Positions 35,351 to 44,206 of a stretch of 64,000 bases of DNA are shown in pieces. Within the stretch, counting starts at the first letter, position 1, and each line of letters starts with the position of its first letter. The notes beneath the pieces were generated by a model. The model was not told where the DNA came from. It ran no database searches and saw only the letters and a list, made by a program, of their open reading frames with translations. The stretch comes from Mesorhizobium sp. SOD10. Lineage in GTDB: Bacteria > Pseudomonadota > Alphaproteobacteria > Rhizobiales > Rhizobiaceae. The position numbers and the translations under genes are program-made. The DNA is taken from the NCBI GenBank assembly GCA_000824805.1, contig CCNA01000022.1:1-64000 (forward strand). The letters are read 5' to 3'.

Positions 35351-36280
35351 TTAAGGCGCGAAGATCGACCAGTTCATCATTCGGGCGAGCTTCTCGAGCG
35401 CGATGGAGCCGAGCTTGGAGTTGCCGTTCTCGTTGAGGCCGGGCGACCACACCGCCAGCGAAGCAACCCCCGGCACGATGCCGAGAATGCCGCCGCCCAC
35501 ACCGCTTTTGCCGGGAATGCCGACGCGGAAGGCGAAATCGCCGGAACCGTCATAATGGCCGCAGGTCAGCATCAGCGCGCCGATGCGGCGGGCCCGCTCG
35601 GCCGACACGACAGAATGCCCTGTCGCCGGGTTCCTGCCGCCATTGGCCAGAAAGCGGCCGGCCATAGCGAGCTGGCGGCAGCTCATGGCGATCGCGCAAT
35701 GGTGGAAATAGACACCCAGCGCCAGCTCCGGCTCATGATGGAGATTGCCGAAAGATTTCATGTAGTTGGCCAGAGCGAAGTTGCGGTAGCCGGTGGCCCG
35801 TTCGGATGCGGCCACTTCGCGGTCGACGATGATCGTCTCGTCGTCGGCGAGGAATTGGATGAAGCGCAGGATTTCGCCGATCGCCTCGCGCGGCTGATGG
35901 CCGGCGAGCAGAACGTCGGAGACGACGATGGCCCCGGCATTGATGAACGGATTGCGCGGGATGCCGTTCTCGTGCTCGAGCTGGACGATCGAATTGAACG
36001 GATTGCCGGACGGCTCGCGGCCGACGCGATGCCAGAGCGCATCGCCCACCTTGCCAAGCGCCAGCGTAAGCGTGAAGACTTTCGAGACGCTCTGGATCGA
36101 AAAGGGCTGATCGGCATCGCCCGCAAGAAGGACCCGCCCGTCATTGGTCACCGCGGCGATGCCAAATTTCTTCGGATCGACCTTGCCGAGCTGCGGGATG
36201 TAGGTCGCCACCTCGCCGCGATCGCTGCGCTCCGCCATTTCGGCGGCTACTTCCGCAAGTGCCTGGTCGAGTTCCGGCAT
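35351..36280 (-). CDS. glsA: Glutaminase A
   Basis: A serine-dependent glutaminase of 309 residues that converts glutamine to glutamate and ammonia. The beta-lactamase-like fold is marked by the catalytic Ser-x-x-Lys in QPFSIQSVSKVFTLTLAL, the conserved LEHENGIPRNPFINAGAIVV, and the C-terminal PGKSGVGGGILGIVPG. Length matches the family. It starts 5 nt after the stop of the aminotransferase gene, so the two are an operon and may link amino-group transfer to glutamate supply. Confidence 0.95.
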   Translation of the reverse strand: MPELDQALAEVAAEMAERSDRGEVATYIPQLGKVDPKKFGIAAVTNDGRVLLAGDADQPFSIQSVSKVFTLTLALGKVGDALWHRVGREPSGNPFNSIVQLEHENGIPRNPFINAGAIVVSDVLLAGHQPREAIGEILRFIQFLADDETIIVDREVAASERATGYRNFALANYMKSFGNLHHEPELALGVYFHHCAIAMSCRQLAMAGRFLANGGRNPATGHSVVSAERARRIGALMLTCGHYDGSGDFAFRVGIPGKSGVGGGILGIVPGVASLAVWSPGLNENGNSKLGSIALEKLARMMNWSIFAP

Positions 36281-36285
36281 GGCTT

Positions 36286-37434
36286 CTATTTCAGCCAGCG
36301 TTCGATGCGCGCCAGCGCCTCGACCATGTCGTCATGGCTGCCGGCATAGGAAAAGCGCATGGTGCGGTGGCCCTGCAGCGGGTCGAAATCGCGGCCGGGC
36401 GTCGCCGCGACATGCGCTTCGGCCAGCATCTTGCGTGCAAAGGCCATGCTGTCGTTGGTATGGCGGGTGACATCGCAGAAAGCGTAGAAGGCGCCGTCCA
36501 TCGGGGCGGCGAGCGCGAAGCCGAGTTCCGGCAGACGCTTCATCAGAAGGCCCCGGTTCCAGGCATAACGCGACTTCACCTTTTCGAGCTCCTCCGTCGC
36601 CTTGAACGCCTCGATCGCCGCGATCTGCGACAGTTCCGGCGGCGAGATGTAGAGGCTCTGGGCGACACGCTCCACCGGCCGCACCAGCTCTTCCGGCAAC
36701 ACCATCCAACCGAGGCGCCAGCCGGTCATGCAATAATATTTCGAGAAGGAGTTGATCACGGTGACGCCGGCGCCATGCGCCAGCGCGGTGCGATCGGGCG
36801 CCGTATAGGCCAGCCGGTGATAGATCTCGTCCGAGATCACGGCAATGCCGAGTTCCTCGGCCGTCTTGACCAGCGCAGCGAGCTCGTCCGCCGGAATCAC
36901 CGCGCCGGTCGGATTGGCGGGGCTGGCGAACAGCACGCCCTTCAGCGGCTTCTCGCGATGGGCGGCCTTCAGATGCTCGGCGTGCAGATAGGCGTCCGCG
37001 CCGAGTTCGATCTCGACGATCTCGATGCCGAGCGCGGCCATGATGTTGCGGTAGGCAGGATAGCCGGGCGCGGCGATGGCGACGCGGTCGCCCGGATCGA
37101 ACATGGCCAGGAAGGCGAGGTTGAAGGCGGCCGACGAACCGGTCGTGACGGCAATGCGCGACGGTGCGACGTCGATCCCGTAATGCTCGCCATAATGCGC
37201 CGCGATCGCCTTGCGCAGGTCGGCAAGGCCCAAGGCGTCGGTATAGCCGATGCGGCCGTGCCTGAGCGCCGCGGCCGCCGCCTCGCGGACGCCGACCGGC
37301 GCCGGATCCGACGGCTGGCCGACGGCCATCGACACGACGGGCACGCCGGTGGCTTTCAGCCGGTTGGCTTCGGCCAGGATGTCCATGGCGTGGAAGGGCT
37401 CGACTTCCCCCCGGCGCGAAAGCGAAACGACCAT
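36286..37434 (-). CDS. Class I/II pyridoxal-phosphate aminotransferase
   Basis: A 382-residue fold-type I aminotransferase. Landmarks are SMAVGQPSDPAPVG, YTDALGLADLRKAIAAHY, the substrate-binding ASPANPTG, ISDEIYHRLAY, and the Schiff-base lysine in NSFSKYYCMTGWRLGW. The tail RMRFSYAG-type region (HRTMRFSYAGSHDDMVEAL) holds the carboxylate-binding arginine. The sequence fits the aspartate/aromatic/alanine group, but the substrate is not certain. It is the first gene of the operon with glsA. Confidence 0.9.
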   Translation of the reverse strand: MVVSLSRRGEVEPFHAMDILAEANRLKATGVPVVSMAVGQPSDPAPVGVREAAAAALRHGRIGYTDALGLADLRKAIAAHYGEHYGIDVAPSRIAVTTGSSAAFNLAFLAMFDPGDRVAIAAPGYPAYRNIMAALGIEIVEIELGADAYLHAEHLKAAHREKPLKGVLFASPANPTGAVIPADELAALVKTAEELGIAVISDEIYHRLAYTAPDRTALAHGAGVTVINSFSKYYCMTGWRLGWMVLPEELVRPVERVAQSLYISPPELSQIAAIEAFKATEELEKVKSRYAWNRGLLMKRLPELGFALAAPMDGAFYAFCDVTRHTNDSMAFARKMLAEAHVAATPGRDFDPLQGHRTMRFSYAGSHDDMVEALARIERWLK

Positions 37435-37618
37435 TTTACCTCTTCCAACCTGCCTATTTCGGCGAATTCTGGATGCAAGGAGCGCAGACTTGCCTTTGAA
37501 CTGCCCTAGTTACGGGACAGCGCCGCACAAATGCCCGATTGATGTGGGGATCACAAGCGCGCAGGAAGTTGCCGGTGCCGACTTTTCATCTTTCGCCCGC
37601 TCGTCTACCAGTGGACCT

Positions 37619-39031
37619 ATGTTGAGCCGACCCCGACCATCGATTGGCGAATCGACCTCCCTCAGCCGAACCGCGCGCGGTTTCGCGACGCTTATGCTTG
37701 CCGCCGCCGTTGCCGTGTCGAGCTCGGTCAGCGCCTTGGCGCAAGGCGTGCCGGTGGTGCGGGACGCCGAAATCGAGGCGCTGGTGCGCGACTATGCCCG
37801 GCCGATCTTCAAGGCGGCGGGGCTCGCCAATGACGGCATCGACATCGTCCTCGTCAATGATTCGAGCTTCAACGCCTTCGTCACAGGACGGCGCCTGTTC
37901 ATCAACACCGGCGCGCTGGTGACCGCCGAGACGCCGAACGAGATCATCGGCGTCATCGCGCACGAGGCCGGCCATATCGCCGGCGGGCACCAGCAGAAAC
38001 TGCGCGACCAACTCGACCGCGCCAAGACCATGGCCATCATCGCCACGCTGCTCGGCGCCGGCGCCATGGTTGCCGGGGCCACCACCAACAGCCGCGGCCT
38101 TGCCGGCGCCGGCATGGGCGTCGCGGCCGGCGGCGGCGAGATGGCGCAGCGCTCGATCCTTGCCTATCAGCGCACCGAAGAGATCACCGCCGACCGCTCG
38201 GCGATCACCTATCTCAACGCCACCGGCCAGTCCGGCACGGGCATGCTTAAGACCTTCGGCCGCTTCCAGAGCGCGCTGTCGCTGGCCGGCACCCAGGTCG
38301 ACCCCTATCGGATCAGCCATCCGATGCCGCAGGAGCGCATCGCCAACCTCGAAGTGCTCGTCAAGCAAAGTCCGTTCGTCAGCGTTGTCGACCCGCCGGC
38401 GCTGCAGCAGCGGCACGACATGATGCGCATCAAGATCGCCGCCTATATGCAGGGCCAGGCGGCCGTCGCGCGGCTGATGCGCAAGAACCCGACCAGCCTC
38501 GCCTCGCGCTACGGCGATGCGCAGCAGACTTATCTCTACGGCAATCCGGGCGCGGCGCTGACCAAGACGGCGGCGCTGATCAAGGAACAGCCGAAGAACC
38601 CGTATTTCCAGGAGTTGCGCGGCGACATCCTGATGAAGATCAACAAGCCGAAGGATGCGGCGGACGCCTATGCCAAGGCGGTCAGCCTCGATCCCGCACG
38701 CTCCGGCCTGCTGTTGATCTCCCTCGGACAGGCGCTGATGGCGGTCGGCACACCCGATTCGCTCAAGAAGGCCGTCACCCAGCTCAACAACGGCGTCGGG
38801 CGCGACAGAGAGAATTCCGATGCTTATCGCTTTCTGGCGCAAGCCTATGGCGAACTCGGCGACGTTCCGGCCGCAGATCTCGCCACCGCCGAGGGCCATT
38901 ACTACTCGGGCGACTACAAGAACGCGAAGATCTTCGCCATGCGCGCTCAACAGAAATTGAAGCGCGGCGAACCCCGCTGGGTCCGCGCTCAGGATATTAT
39001 AAACTACACGCCATCGAACAAACTCAAATGA
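37619..39031 (+). CDS. M48-family periplasmic metalloprotease with TPR region, BepA-like
   Basis: A 470-residue zinc protease. The signal peptide (FATLMLAAAVAVSSSVSALA) ends about residue 41. The M48 motif HEAGH lies in IIGVIAHEAGHIAGGHQQ, and the third ligand Glu in RTEEITADRSAITYL. A glycine/alanine hydrophobic loop (TLLGAGAMVAGA) and a C-terminal TPR-like helical region (FQELRGDILMKINKPKDAADAYAKA) match BepA/YfgC, which degrades or helps assemble outer-membrane proteins. The ATG at 37619 is chosen because it starts the export signal. A DsbA-like gene follows after 59 nt. Confidence 0.9.
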   Translation: MLSRPRPSIGESTSLSRTARGFATLMLAAAVAVSSSVSALAQGVPVVRDAEIEALVRDYARPIFKAAGLANDGIDIVLVNDSSFNAFVTGRRLFINTGALVTAETPNEIIGVIAHEAGHIAGGHQQKLRDQLDRAKTMAIIATLLGAGAMVAGATTNSRGLAGAGMGVAAGGGEMAQRSILAYQRTEEITADRSAITYLNATGQSGTGMLKTFGRFQSALSLAGTQVDPYRISHPMPQERIANLEVLVKQSPFVSVVDPPALQQRHDMMRIKIAAYMQGQAAVARLMRKNPTSLASRYGDAQQTYLYGNPGAALTKTAALIKEQPKNPYFQELRGDILMKINKPKDAADAYAKAVSLDPARSGLLLISLGQALMAVGTPDSLKKAVTQLNNGVGRDRENSDAYRFLAQAYGELGDVPAADLATAEGHYYSGDYKNAKIFAMRAQQKLKRGEPRWVRAQDIINYTPSNKLK

Positions 39032-39090
39032 ACCTCCGGAGCGTTGGCCGCGACCAAGGCGCACCAGGATAGGCAAAAGGATCGACGATC

Positions 39091-39918
39091 ATGAACAAGG
39101 CAATCCTGCTTGGCAGTGCTGGCGGTCTGGCGGTAGCGCTCGGCATGCTGGCCTTCGGCTTCGTCGCGGGGAACCCCCAGACCGCGAAGGCCGACACCGC
39201 GCAAGTGGCGCAGGTCACGTCCTCCATCGATAGCAAGGGCTCCGCCGACACCAAGATCGATCGGAAGGAGGTCGAGGGCATCATTCGCGACTATCTCTTG
39301 AAGAACCCGGAGGTTCTGCTCGAGGTGCAGGACGCGCTCGAGGCCAAGCAGAAGGAAGAGCAGCGGCTTGCAGCGCTCGGCGTCATCAAGGATGCCAAGG
39401 ACGAGATCTTCAACTCCACGTTCGACGGCGTCGTCGGCAATCCGAAGGGCAAGGTCACGATCGTCGAGTTCTACGACTACAATTGCGGCTTCTGCAAACG
39501 CGCCATCGAGGACATGCAGGCGCTGACCAAGTCCGACCCCGACCTGCGTTTCGTGCTGAAGGAGTTCCCGATCCTCAGCCCCGATTCGCAGAAGGCCAGC
39601 GTCGTTTCCATGGCGTTCCACCTCATGCATCCGGAGAAATACGGCGAATTCCACACCGCGCTGCTCGGCGGCCAGGGCCGCGCCACCGAAGCAACCGCCA
39701 TCAAGGTGGCGCTTTCGCTCGGCGCCGACGAGGCTGCGCTGCGCGAGAAGATGAAGGATCCGCGCATCGCCGAAACGCTGTCGCGCACCTATGACCTTGC
39801 GACGAAACTGTCGATCACCGGCACGCCGTCCTACGTGGTCGGCAACGAGGTGATCTTCGGAGCGCTCGGCCAGCAGGTTCTGGCGGAAAAGATCGAACAG
39901 GCCAAAAGCGCACTGTAA
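39091..39918 (+). CDS. DsbA-family thiol:disulphide oxidoreductase
   Basis: A 275-residue periplasmic thioredoxin-fold protein. The N-terminal helix (ILLGSAGGLAVALGMLAFGF) is a signal or anchor. A coiled N-terminal domain (YLLKNPEVLLEVQDALEAKQ) precedes the thioredoxin domain with active-site CGFC (FYDYNCGFCKRAIEDM) and cis-Pro loop GTPSYVVG. This layout is that of the BdbD/ScsC-like group. It would introduce or reshuffle disulphides in envelope proteins; the upstream M48 protease has a related envelope role. Confidence 0.9.
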   Translation: MNKAILLGSAGGLAVALGMLAFGFVAGNPQTAKADTAQVAQVTSSIDSKGSADTKIDRKEVEGIIRDYLLKNPEVLLEVQDALEAKQKEEQRLAALGVIKDAKDEIFNSTFDGVVGNPKGKVTIVEFYDYNCGFCKRAIEDMQALTKSDPDLRFVLKEFPILSPDSQKASVVSMAFHLMHPEKYGEFHTALLGGQGRATEATAIKVALSLGADEAALREKMKDPRIAETLSRTYDLATKLSITGTPSYVVGNEVIFGALGQQVLAEKIEQAKSAL

Positions 39919-40049
39919 ACGCTTGCGGATGCAAAAACCGGCCGCTGTGGACAGCGCAAGAACGCACTTGCGCTCTTTTCGCGGGCGGCTATGCCCATTA
40001 TAGAGGCCAGTGCGCCGGCTCGGGGCCGGCGTAGAACAAGGTCGCCATA

Positions 40050-40484
40050 TTGAAAACGATTTTCGTCCTCAACGGTCCCAATCTCAATGCGCTCGGCAAG
40101 CGCGAGCCGGGAATTTATGGCGGCAAAACGCTTGCAGCCATCGCCGAGGATTGCAAGGCGGCGGGCGCCGCGCTCGGACTCGAGATCGATTTTCGCCAGT
40201 CCAACCATGAGGGCGATCTGGTCGACTGGATCCAGGAAGCCGGCGACAAGGCTTCCGGAATCGTCATCAATCCCGGCGCCTACAGCCACACCTCGATCGC
40301 CATCCACGACGCCATCCGCTCTATCGCGCCGCTGCCCGTCGTTGAGGTCCACCTTTCCAACATCCACGCGCGGGAGCCCTTCCGCCACGTCTCCATGGTC
40401 GCGCCGGTCGCTGTCGGCATGATCTGCGGGTTCGGGCCGCTCGGCTACACGCTCGCGCTGCAGGCACTGGCGGCACGCCTGTGA
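40050..40484 (+). CDS. aroQ: 3-Dehydroquinate dehydratase, type II
   Basis: A 144-residue type II dehydroquinase, which converts 3-dehydroquinate to 3-dehydroshikimate in the shikimate pathway and forms a dodecamer. Motifs: NGPNLNALGKREPGIYG (catalytic Tyr), FRQSNHEGDLVDWI, INPGAYSHTSIAI (active-site Asn and His), and EVHLSNIHAREPFRHVS. The start is a TTG preceded by AAGG; no ATG is nearby. The accB frame opens 4 nt before its stop, so translation may be coupled to accB-accC. Confidence 0.94.
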   Translation: MKTIFVLNGPNLNALGKREPGIYGGKTLAAIAEDCKAAGAALGLEIDFRQSNHEGDLVDWIQEAGDKASGIVINPGAYSHTSIAIHDAIRSIAPLPVVEVHLSNIHAREPFRHVSMVAPVAVGMICGFGPLGYTLALQALAARL

Positions 40485-40510
40485 CCGACCCCCAAACAGA
40501 AGGCCCGAAA

Positions 40511-40981
40511 ATGTCGATAAAAAAGAACGGTGTTGACCAGCAGCTGATCCGCGACCTGGCGGGCATTCTGAACGACACCAATCTGACCGAGATCGAGGTT
40601 GAGCTCGGCGACCTGAAGGTGCGCGTGTCGCGCCAGTCGCAGGCCGTCCACGCCGTTGCAGCGCCACTGCCCGCGGTCGCCGCGGCTCCGGCGCCTGCAT
40701 CGGCTCAGCCTGCCGCGGCCGCCGCCGCGGCGCCCGCCGATCCGTCGAAGAACGCCGTGCCCTCGCCGATGGTCGGCACGGCCTATCTGGCGCCCTCGCC
40801 CGACGCCAAGCCGTTCGTCGAGATCGGCCAGAAGGTGAAGGAAGGCCAGACCCTGCTCATCATCGAAGCGATGAAGACGATGAACCAGATTCCCTCGCCG
40901 CGCGCCGGCACGGTGACCGCGATCCTCATCGAGGACGCTCAGCCGGTCGAGTATGGAATGCCGCTGGTGGTCCTCGAGTAG
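40511..40981 (+). CDS. accB: Biotin carboxyl carrier protein of acetyl-CoA carboxylase
   Basis: BCCP, 156 residues. It carries biotin between the AccC carboxylase and the transferase in fatty-acid synthesis. The N-terminal segment (LIRDLAGILNDTNLTEIEVE) is followed by an Ala/Pro-rich flexible linker (about 55-85) and the biotinyl domain with the biotin lysine in IIEAMKTMNQI. A GTG ten codons upstream (40481), overlapping aroQ, is an alternative start. accC follows after 19 nt. Confidence 0.95.
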   Translation: MSIKKNGVDQQLIRDLAGILNDTNLTEIEVELGDLKVRVSRQSQAVHAVAAPLPAVAAAPAPASAQPAAAAAAAPADPSKNAVPSPMVGTAYLAPSPDAKPFVEIGQKVKEGQTLLIIEAMKTMNQIPSPRAGTVTAILIEDAQPVEYGMPLVVLE

Positions 40982-41000
40982 AGTCGGGAACAGCCAAGAG

Positions 41001-42344
41001 ATGTTCCAGAAGATCCTCATCGCCAATCGCGGCGAAATCGCGCTCCGGGTGCTGCGCGCCTGCAAGGAGCTCGGCATCCAGACGGTGGTGGTCCATTCCA
41101 CCGCGGATTCCGACGCCATGCATGTGCGGCTTGCCGACGAGAGCGTGTGCATCGGCCCGCCGCCCTCGCGCGAAAGCTATCTCAACATCCACCAGATCGT
41201 GGCTGCCTGCGAGATCACCGGCGCCGACGCGGTGCATCCGGGCTACGGCTTCCTGTCGGAGAACGCCAAGTTCGCCGACATCCTGGCGGCCCACAACATC
41301 ACCTTCATCGGCCCGTCGGGCGACCATATCCGCATCATGGGCGACAAGATCGAGGCCAAGCGCACCGCAAAACGCCTCGGCATCCCCGTCGTCCCCGGTT
41401 CCGACGGCGCGATCAGCGACGACAAGGAAGCCAAGCGCATCGCCGCCGAGATCGGCTATCCGGTGATCATCAAGGCCTCGGCCGGCGGCGGCGGCCGCGG
41501 CATGAAGGTGGCGCATACCGAAGCGGACCTCGAAGTCGCGCTGCAGACGGCCAAGTCGGAAGCGGGAGCGGCCTTCGGCGACGACGCCGTCTACATCGAG
41601 AAATATCTGGAGAAGCCGCGCCATATCGAGGTGCAGGTGTTTGGCGACGGCGCCGGCCGCGGCGTGCATTTCGGCGAGCGCGACTGCTCGCTGCAGCGGC
41701 GGCACCAGAAAGTCTGGGAGGAAGCCAATTCGCCGGCGCTCAATGCCGAGGAACGTTCGCGCATCGGCGACATCTGCGCCAAGGCGATCGCCGATCTCGG
41801 CTATTCCGGCGCCGGCACGATCGAATTCCTATACGAGAATGGCGAGTTCTATTTCATCGAGATGAACACGCGCCTGCAGGTCGAGCACCCGGTGACCGAG
41901 GCGATCACCGGCATCGACCTCGTGCACGAGCAGATCCGTGTCGCTTCGGGCGGCGGGCTGTCGGTCCGGCAAGAGGAAATCAAGTTCACCGGCCATGCCA
42001 TCGAGTGCCGCATCAACGCCGAGGACCCGCGCACCTTCGCGCCCTCGCCCGGCACGATCACACATTTCCACACGCCCGGCGGGCTCGGAGTCCGCGTCGA
42101 TTCCGGTGTCTATTCCGGCTATAAGATCCCGCCCTATTACGACAGCCTGATCGGCAAGCTGATCGTGCATGGCCGCAACCGCGTCGAATGCATGATGCGG
42201 CTGCGCCGCGCGCTCGACGAATTCGTCGTGGACGGCATCAAGACGACGCTGCCGCTGTTCCGCGACCTTGTCGGCAACCCGGACATCGCCAATGGCGACT
42301 ACGACATCCACTGGCTGGAAAAATACCTGGCTAAGGGTGAATAG
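41001..42344 (+). CDS. accC: Biotin carboxylase, acetyl-CoA carboxylase subunit
   Basis: An ATP-grasp enzyme of 447 residues that carboxylates biotin on AccB using bicarbonate and ATP. Motifs: KILIANRGEIALRVLRACKE at the N-terminus, glycine-rich ATP loop KASAGGGGRGMKVA, catalytic region FIEMNTRLQVEHPVTE, and the C-terminal AEDPRTFAPSPGTI. Full length. It follows accB with 19 nt between, and aat comes 12 nt after it, so all are probably one transcript with aroQ. Confidence 0.97.
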   Translation: MFQKILIANRGEIALRVLRACKELGIQTVVVHSTADSDAMHVRLADESVCIGPPPSRESYLNIHQIVAACEITGADAVHPGYGFLSENAKFADILAAHNITFIGPSGDHIRIMGDKIEAKRTAKRLGIPVVPGSDGAISDDKEAKRIAAEIGYPVIIKASAGGGGRGMKVAHTEADLEVALQTAKSEAGAAFGDDAVYIEKYLEKPRHIEVQVFGDGAGRGVHFGERDCSLQRRHQKVWEEANSPALNAEERSRIGDICAKAIADLGYSGAGTIEFLYENGEFYFIEMNTRLQVEHPVTEAITGIDLVHEQIRVASGGGLSVRQEEIKFTGHAIECRINAEDPRTFAPSPGTITHFHTPGGLGVRVDSGVYSGYKIPPYYDSLIGKLIVHGRNRVECMMRLRRALDEFVVDGIKTTLPLFRDLVGNPDIANGDYDIHWLEKYLAKGE

Positions 42345-42356
42345 CTCGGGGATGCG

Positions 42357-42974
42357 ATGACCCGCCCCTACGCGCCAGGCTATCGCATTCCGACCGACCT
42401 GCTGCTTCGGGCCTATGCCTCTGGCGTCTTCCCGATGGCCGAGAGCGCCGACGACCCGGAAGTGTTCTGGGTGCGGCCGGAAACGCGCGGCATCATTCCG
42501 CTGGACGGCTTCCATATACCGCGCAGCCTCAAGAAGACGATCCGCAAGCATCCGTTCGAGATCCGCTACGATTTCGATTTCGAGGCGACGATCGACGGCT
42601 GCGCCGAAAGGCGCGAGGAGCGCCGCTCGACCTGGATCAACGCGCCGATCCGCGAAGCCTATGTCGAATTGTATCGACTTGGGCATTGCCATTCGGTCGA
42701 GGCGTGGCGTGAGGGCCGGTTGGTCGGCGGCCTCTATGGCGTTTCGCTCGGACGCGTGTTCTTCGGCGAAAGCATGTTCGCCAGGGAGACCGATGCGTCG
42801 AAGACGTGTCTCTACTATCTCGTCGAACGGCTGAAGGCGCGCGGCTTCGAGTTGCTCGACACCCAGTTCACGACCGAGCATTTGAAGCGCTTCGGCGCTG
42901 TCGACGTGCCGCGCGGCCAGTACGAGAAAATGCTCGCCGAGGCGCTGAAGGGCGAGGCTGTCTTCTATCCCTGA
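42357..42974 (+). CDS. aat: Leucyl/phenylalanyl-tRNA--protein transferase
   Basis: A 205-residue enzyme that adds Leu or Phe from tRNA to proteins with N-terminal Arg or Lys, marking them for ClpAP in the N-degron pathway. The family signature is clear: ASGVFPMAES, WVRPETRGIIPLDGFHIPRSLKK, EAWREGRLVGGLYGVSLGRVFFGESMF, and LLDTQFTTEHLKRFGA. It lacks an N-terminal extension, as usual in alphaproteobacteria. It lies 12 nt after accC on the same strand. Confidence 0.95.
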   Translation: MTRPYAPGYRIPTDLLLRAYASGVFPMAESADDPEVFWVRPETRGIIPLDGFHIPRSLKKTIRKHPFEIRYDFDFEATIDGCAERREERRSTWINAPIREAYVELYRLGHCHSVEAWREGRLVGGLYGVSLGRVFFGESMFARETDASKTCLYYLVERLKARGFELLDTQFTTEHLKRFGAVDVPRGQYEKMLAEALKGEAVFYP

Positions 42975-42983
42975 GGATCAGTC

Positions 42984-43361
42984 CTATGCCGCGTCGATCG
43001 GCGTCTGCGCATGGAACATCATCTTCCAACCGTCGGCGCGGTGGACATAGCCGGTGCTGACGAGCGCCGCATAGGATTCGCCGTTGTCGCGCGTTGCGCG
43101 CGCCTCGTAAGTCAGCATGACGATATCGCTGCCCGGCTCGACCATGCCCTTCAGCGTGATGTCGAGGTCGCGCCAGCGGTTGGGCTCGCTGGCCGTCGCA
43201 GCCAATTCAGCATTGGTCATCGCCTTGGCCATTTGCGGAAAGGCGACCAGGCATTCCATATCGGCGTTAGCTTCATAGTAGGCGGAACCGCCTGACCAAA
43301 AGCCCTTCTCTATATCGAGAAGCTCCTGCTTGTTGGCGGTGATCGGCTTCTTGGTGGTCAT
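42984..43361 (-). CDS. DUF4440/NTF2-like protein
   Basis: A 125-residue protein with the cone-shaped NTF2-like pattern. An N-terminal helix (NKQELLDIEKGFWSGGSAYYEA) is followed by beta strands (RDLDITLKGMVEPGSDIVMLTYEARA, YAALVSTGYVHRADGWKMMFHAQTP). The strand pattern matches DUF4440/SnoaL-type proteins, which may be small enzymes or ligand binders. No catalytic residues can be assigned. It is convergent with aat, 9 nt apart. Confidence 0.75.
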   Translation of the reverse strand: MTTKKPITANKQELLDIEKGFWSGGSAYYEANADMECLVAFPQMAKAMTNAELAATASEPNRWRDLDITLKGMVEPGSDIVMLTYEARATRDNGESYAALVSTGYVHRADGWKMMFHAQTPIDAA

Positions 43362-43423
43362 CGCGGAATCCTTCTCGCCTCGTCGCCGATTTGCAACGGC
43401 TCACGGGCGGGCAGGTTCCGAGA

Positions 43424-44080
43424 TCAATTGGTGTTGGTCGTGTCGTCCGGCTCCGGCGCTGCGTCTGCCGGCTCGGAGGCGGCGTCGGCCGGTTGCGCCG
43501 CAGCCTTGGGCTTGGCCGCCTGGGCCTTCGGCTTGGCCGTGTCGGCCTTGGCCGCGGTCGGCGGCGGCACATCCGACTTCTGCTTGCAGCCCTTGAGCCA
43601 GACGTCATAGACGGCGTGCTCGACGGCGTTGAGGCCGGGGCTTTCGGCAAACATCCAGCCGGTGAAGATGCGACGGATCTTGCGGTCGAGCGTGATCTCG
43701 TCGACCTCGACGAAGGAATCGGTCTTCGGCTGCTCCGTATCCGGCCGCGAATAGCAGACGCGAGGCGTCACCTGCAAAGCGCCGAACTGCACGGTCTCGT
43801 CGATATAGACGTCGAAGGTGATGATGCGGCCGGTGATCTTGTCGATGCCGGCGAACTCGGCCACCGGATTGGTGATGCGGTCGGAAGCCGGTGGCGCAGG
43901 GGCCGGTGCCTGCGCGGCGGCGAATGCGCCGGTCGAAGCAACCAGAAGAGACATCGCCGCGATCAGCGCCCTTGAGGAATGGCTTAGAATCCGGGAACGC
44001 AATTCCGGACGGAAGGCCACGGCGGAGGCGCCGAGCCTAACCGCTGCGCACTTTCCCTGGAATTGCTCTGGATCGCTCAT
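43424..44080 (-). CDS. DUF2155 domain protein, exported
   Basis: A 218-residue frame. The DUF2155 core covers AEFAGIDKITGRIITFDVYIDETVQFGALQVTPRVCYSR and TGWMFAESPGLNAVEHAVYDVWLKGCK, and the C-terminus is an Ala/Pro/Lys/Glu-rich tail. The family is alphaproteobacterial and of unknown function. A hydrophobic export signal (ALIAAMSLLVASTGAFAAA) ends near residue 55, unusually late. The first 27 or so codons lie in a degenerate palindromic repeat (43998-44078), so the true start may be downstream, for example the ATG at 43954. The neighbouring NDUFA12 gene supports identification. Confidence 0.85.
   Translation of the reverse strand: MSDPEQFQGKCAAVRLGASAVAFRPELRSRILSHSSRALIAAMSLLVASTGAFAAAQAPAPAPPASDRITNPVAEFAGIDKITGRIITFDVYIDETVQFGALQVTPRVCYSRPDTEQPKTDSFVEVDEITLDRKIRRIFTGWMFAESPGLNAVEHAVYDVWLKGCKQKSDVPPPTAAKADTAKPKAQAAKPKAAAQPADAASEPADAAPEPDDTTNTN
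43998..44078. repeat. Palindromic repeat overlapping DUF2155 N-terminus
   Basis: Ends gcaattccgg and ctggaattgc form inverted arms enclosing cggaaggc...cacttt-type sequence. This matches the second hairpin of the element at 50065-50169. Here the inside is diverged and read as protein if the first ATG is used. Confidence 0.7.
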
Positions 44081-44206
44081 GCAAAATACCGGTGGTTGCG
44101 CCCGGGTGATTCTTCAATGCCCAAGGCTAATCGAGGCCGCGCTATCAGCAAGCAGCTAAAGGCCAATTGTGGCGATAAAGGACCGAAACGGCGCCGTAGA
44201 AGCGGA

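Noticed and set aside
35267..36349. A 360-codon plus-strand frame opposite glutaminase
   Set aside because: Shadow frame of glsA.
37586..39076. A 496-codon minus-strand frame opposite the M48 protease gene
   Set aside because: Shadow frame; the plus strand carries the HEAGH motif and signal peptide.
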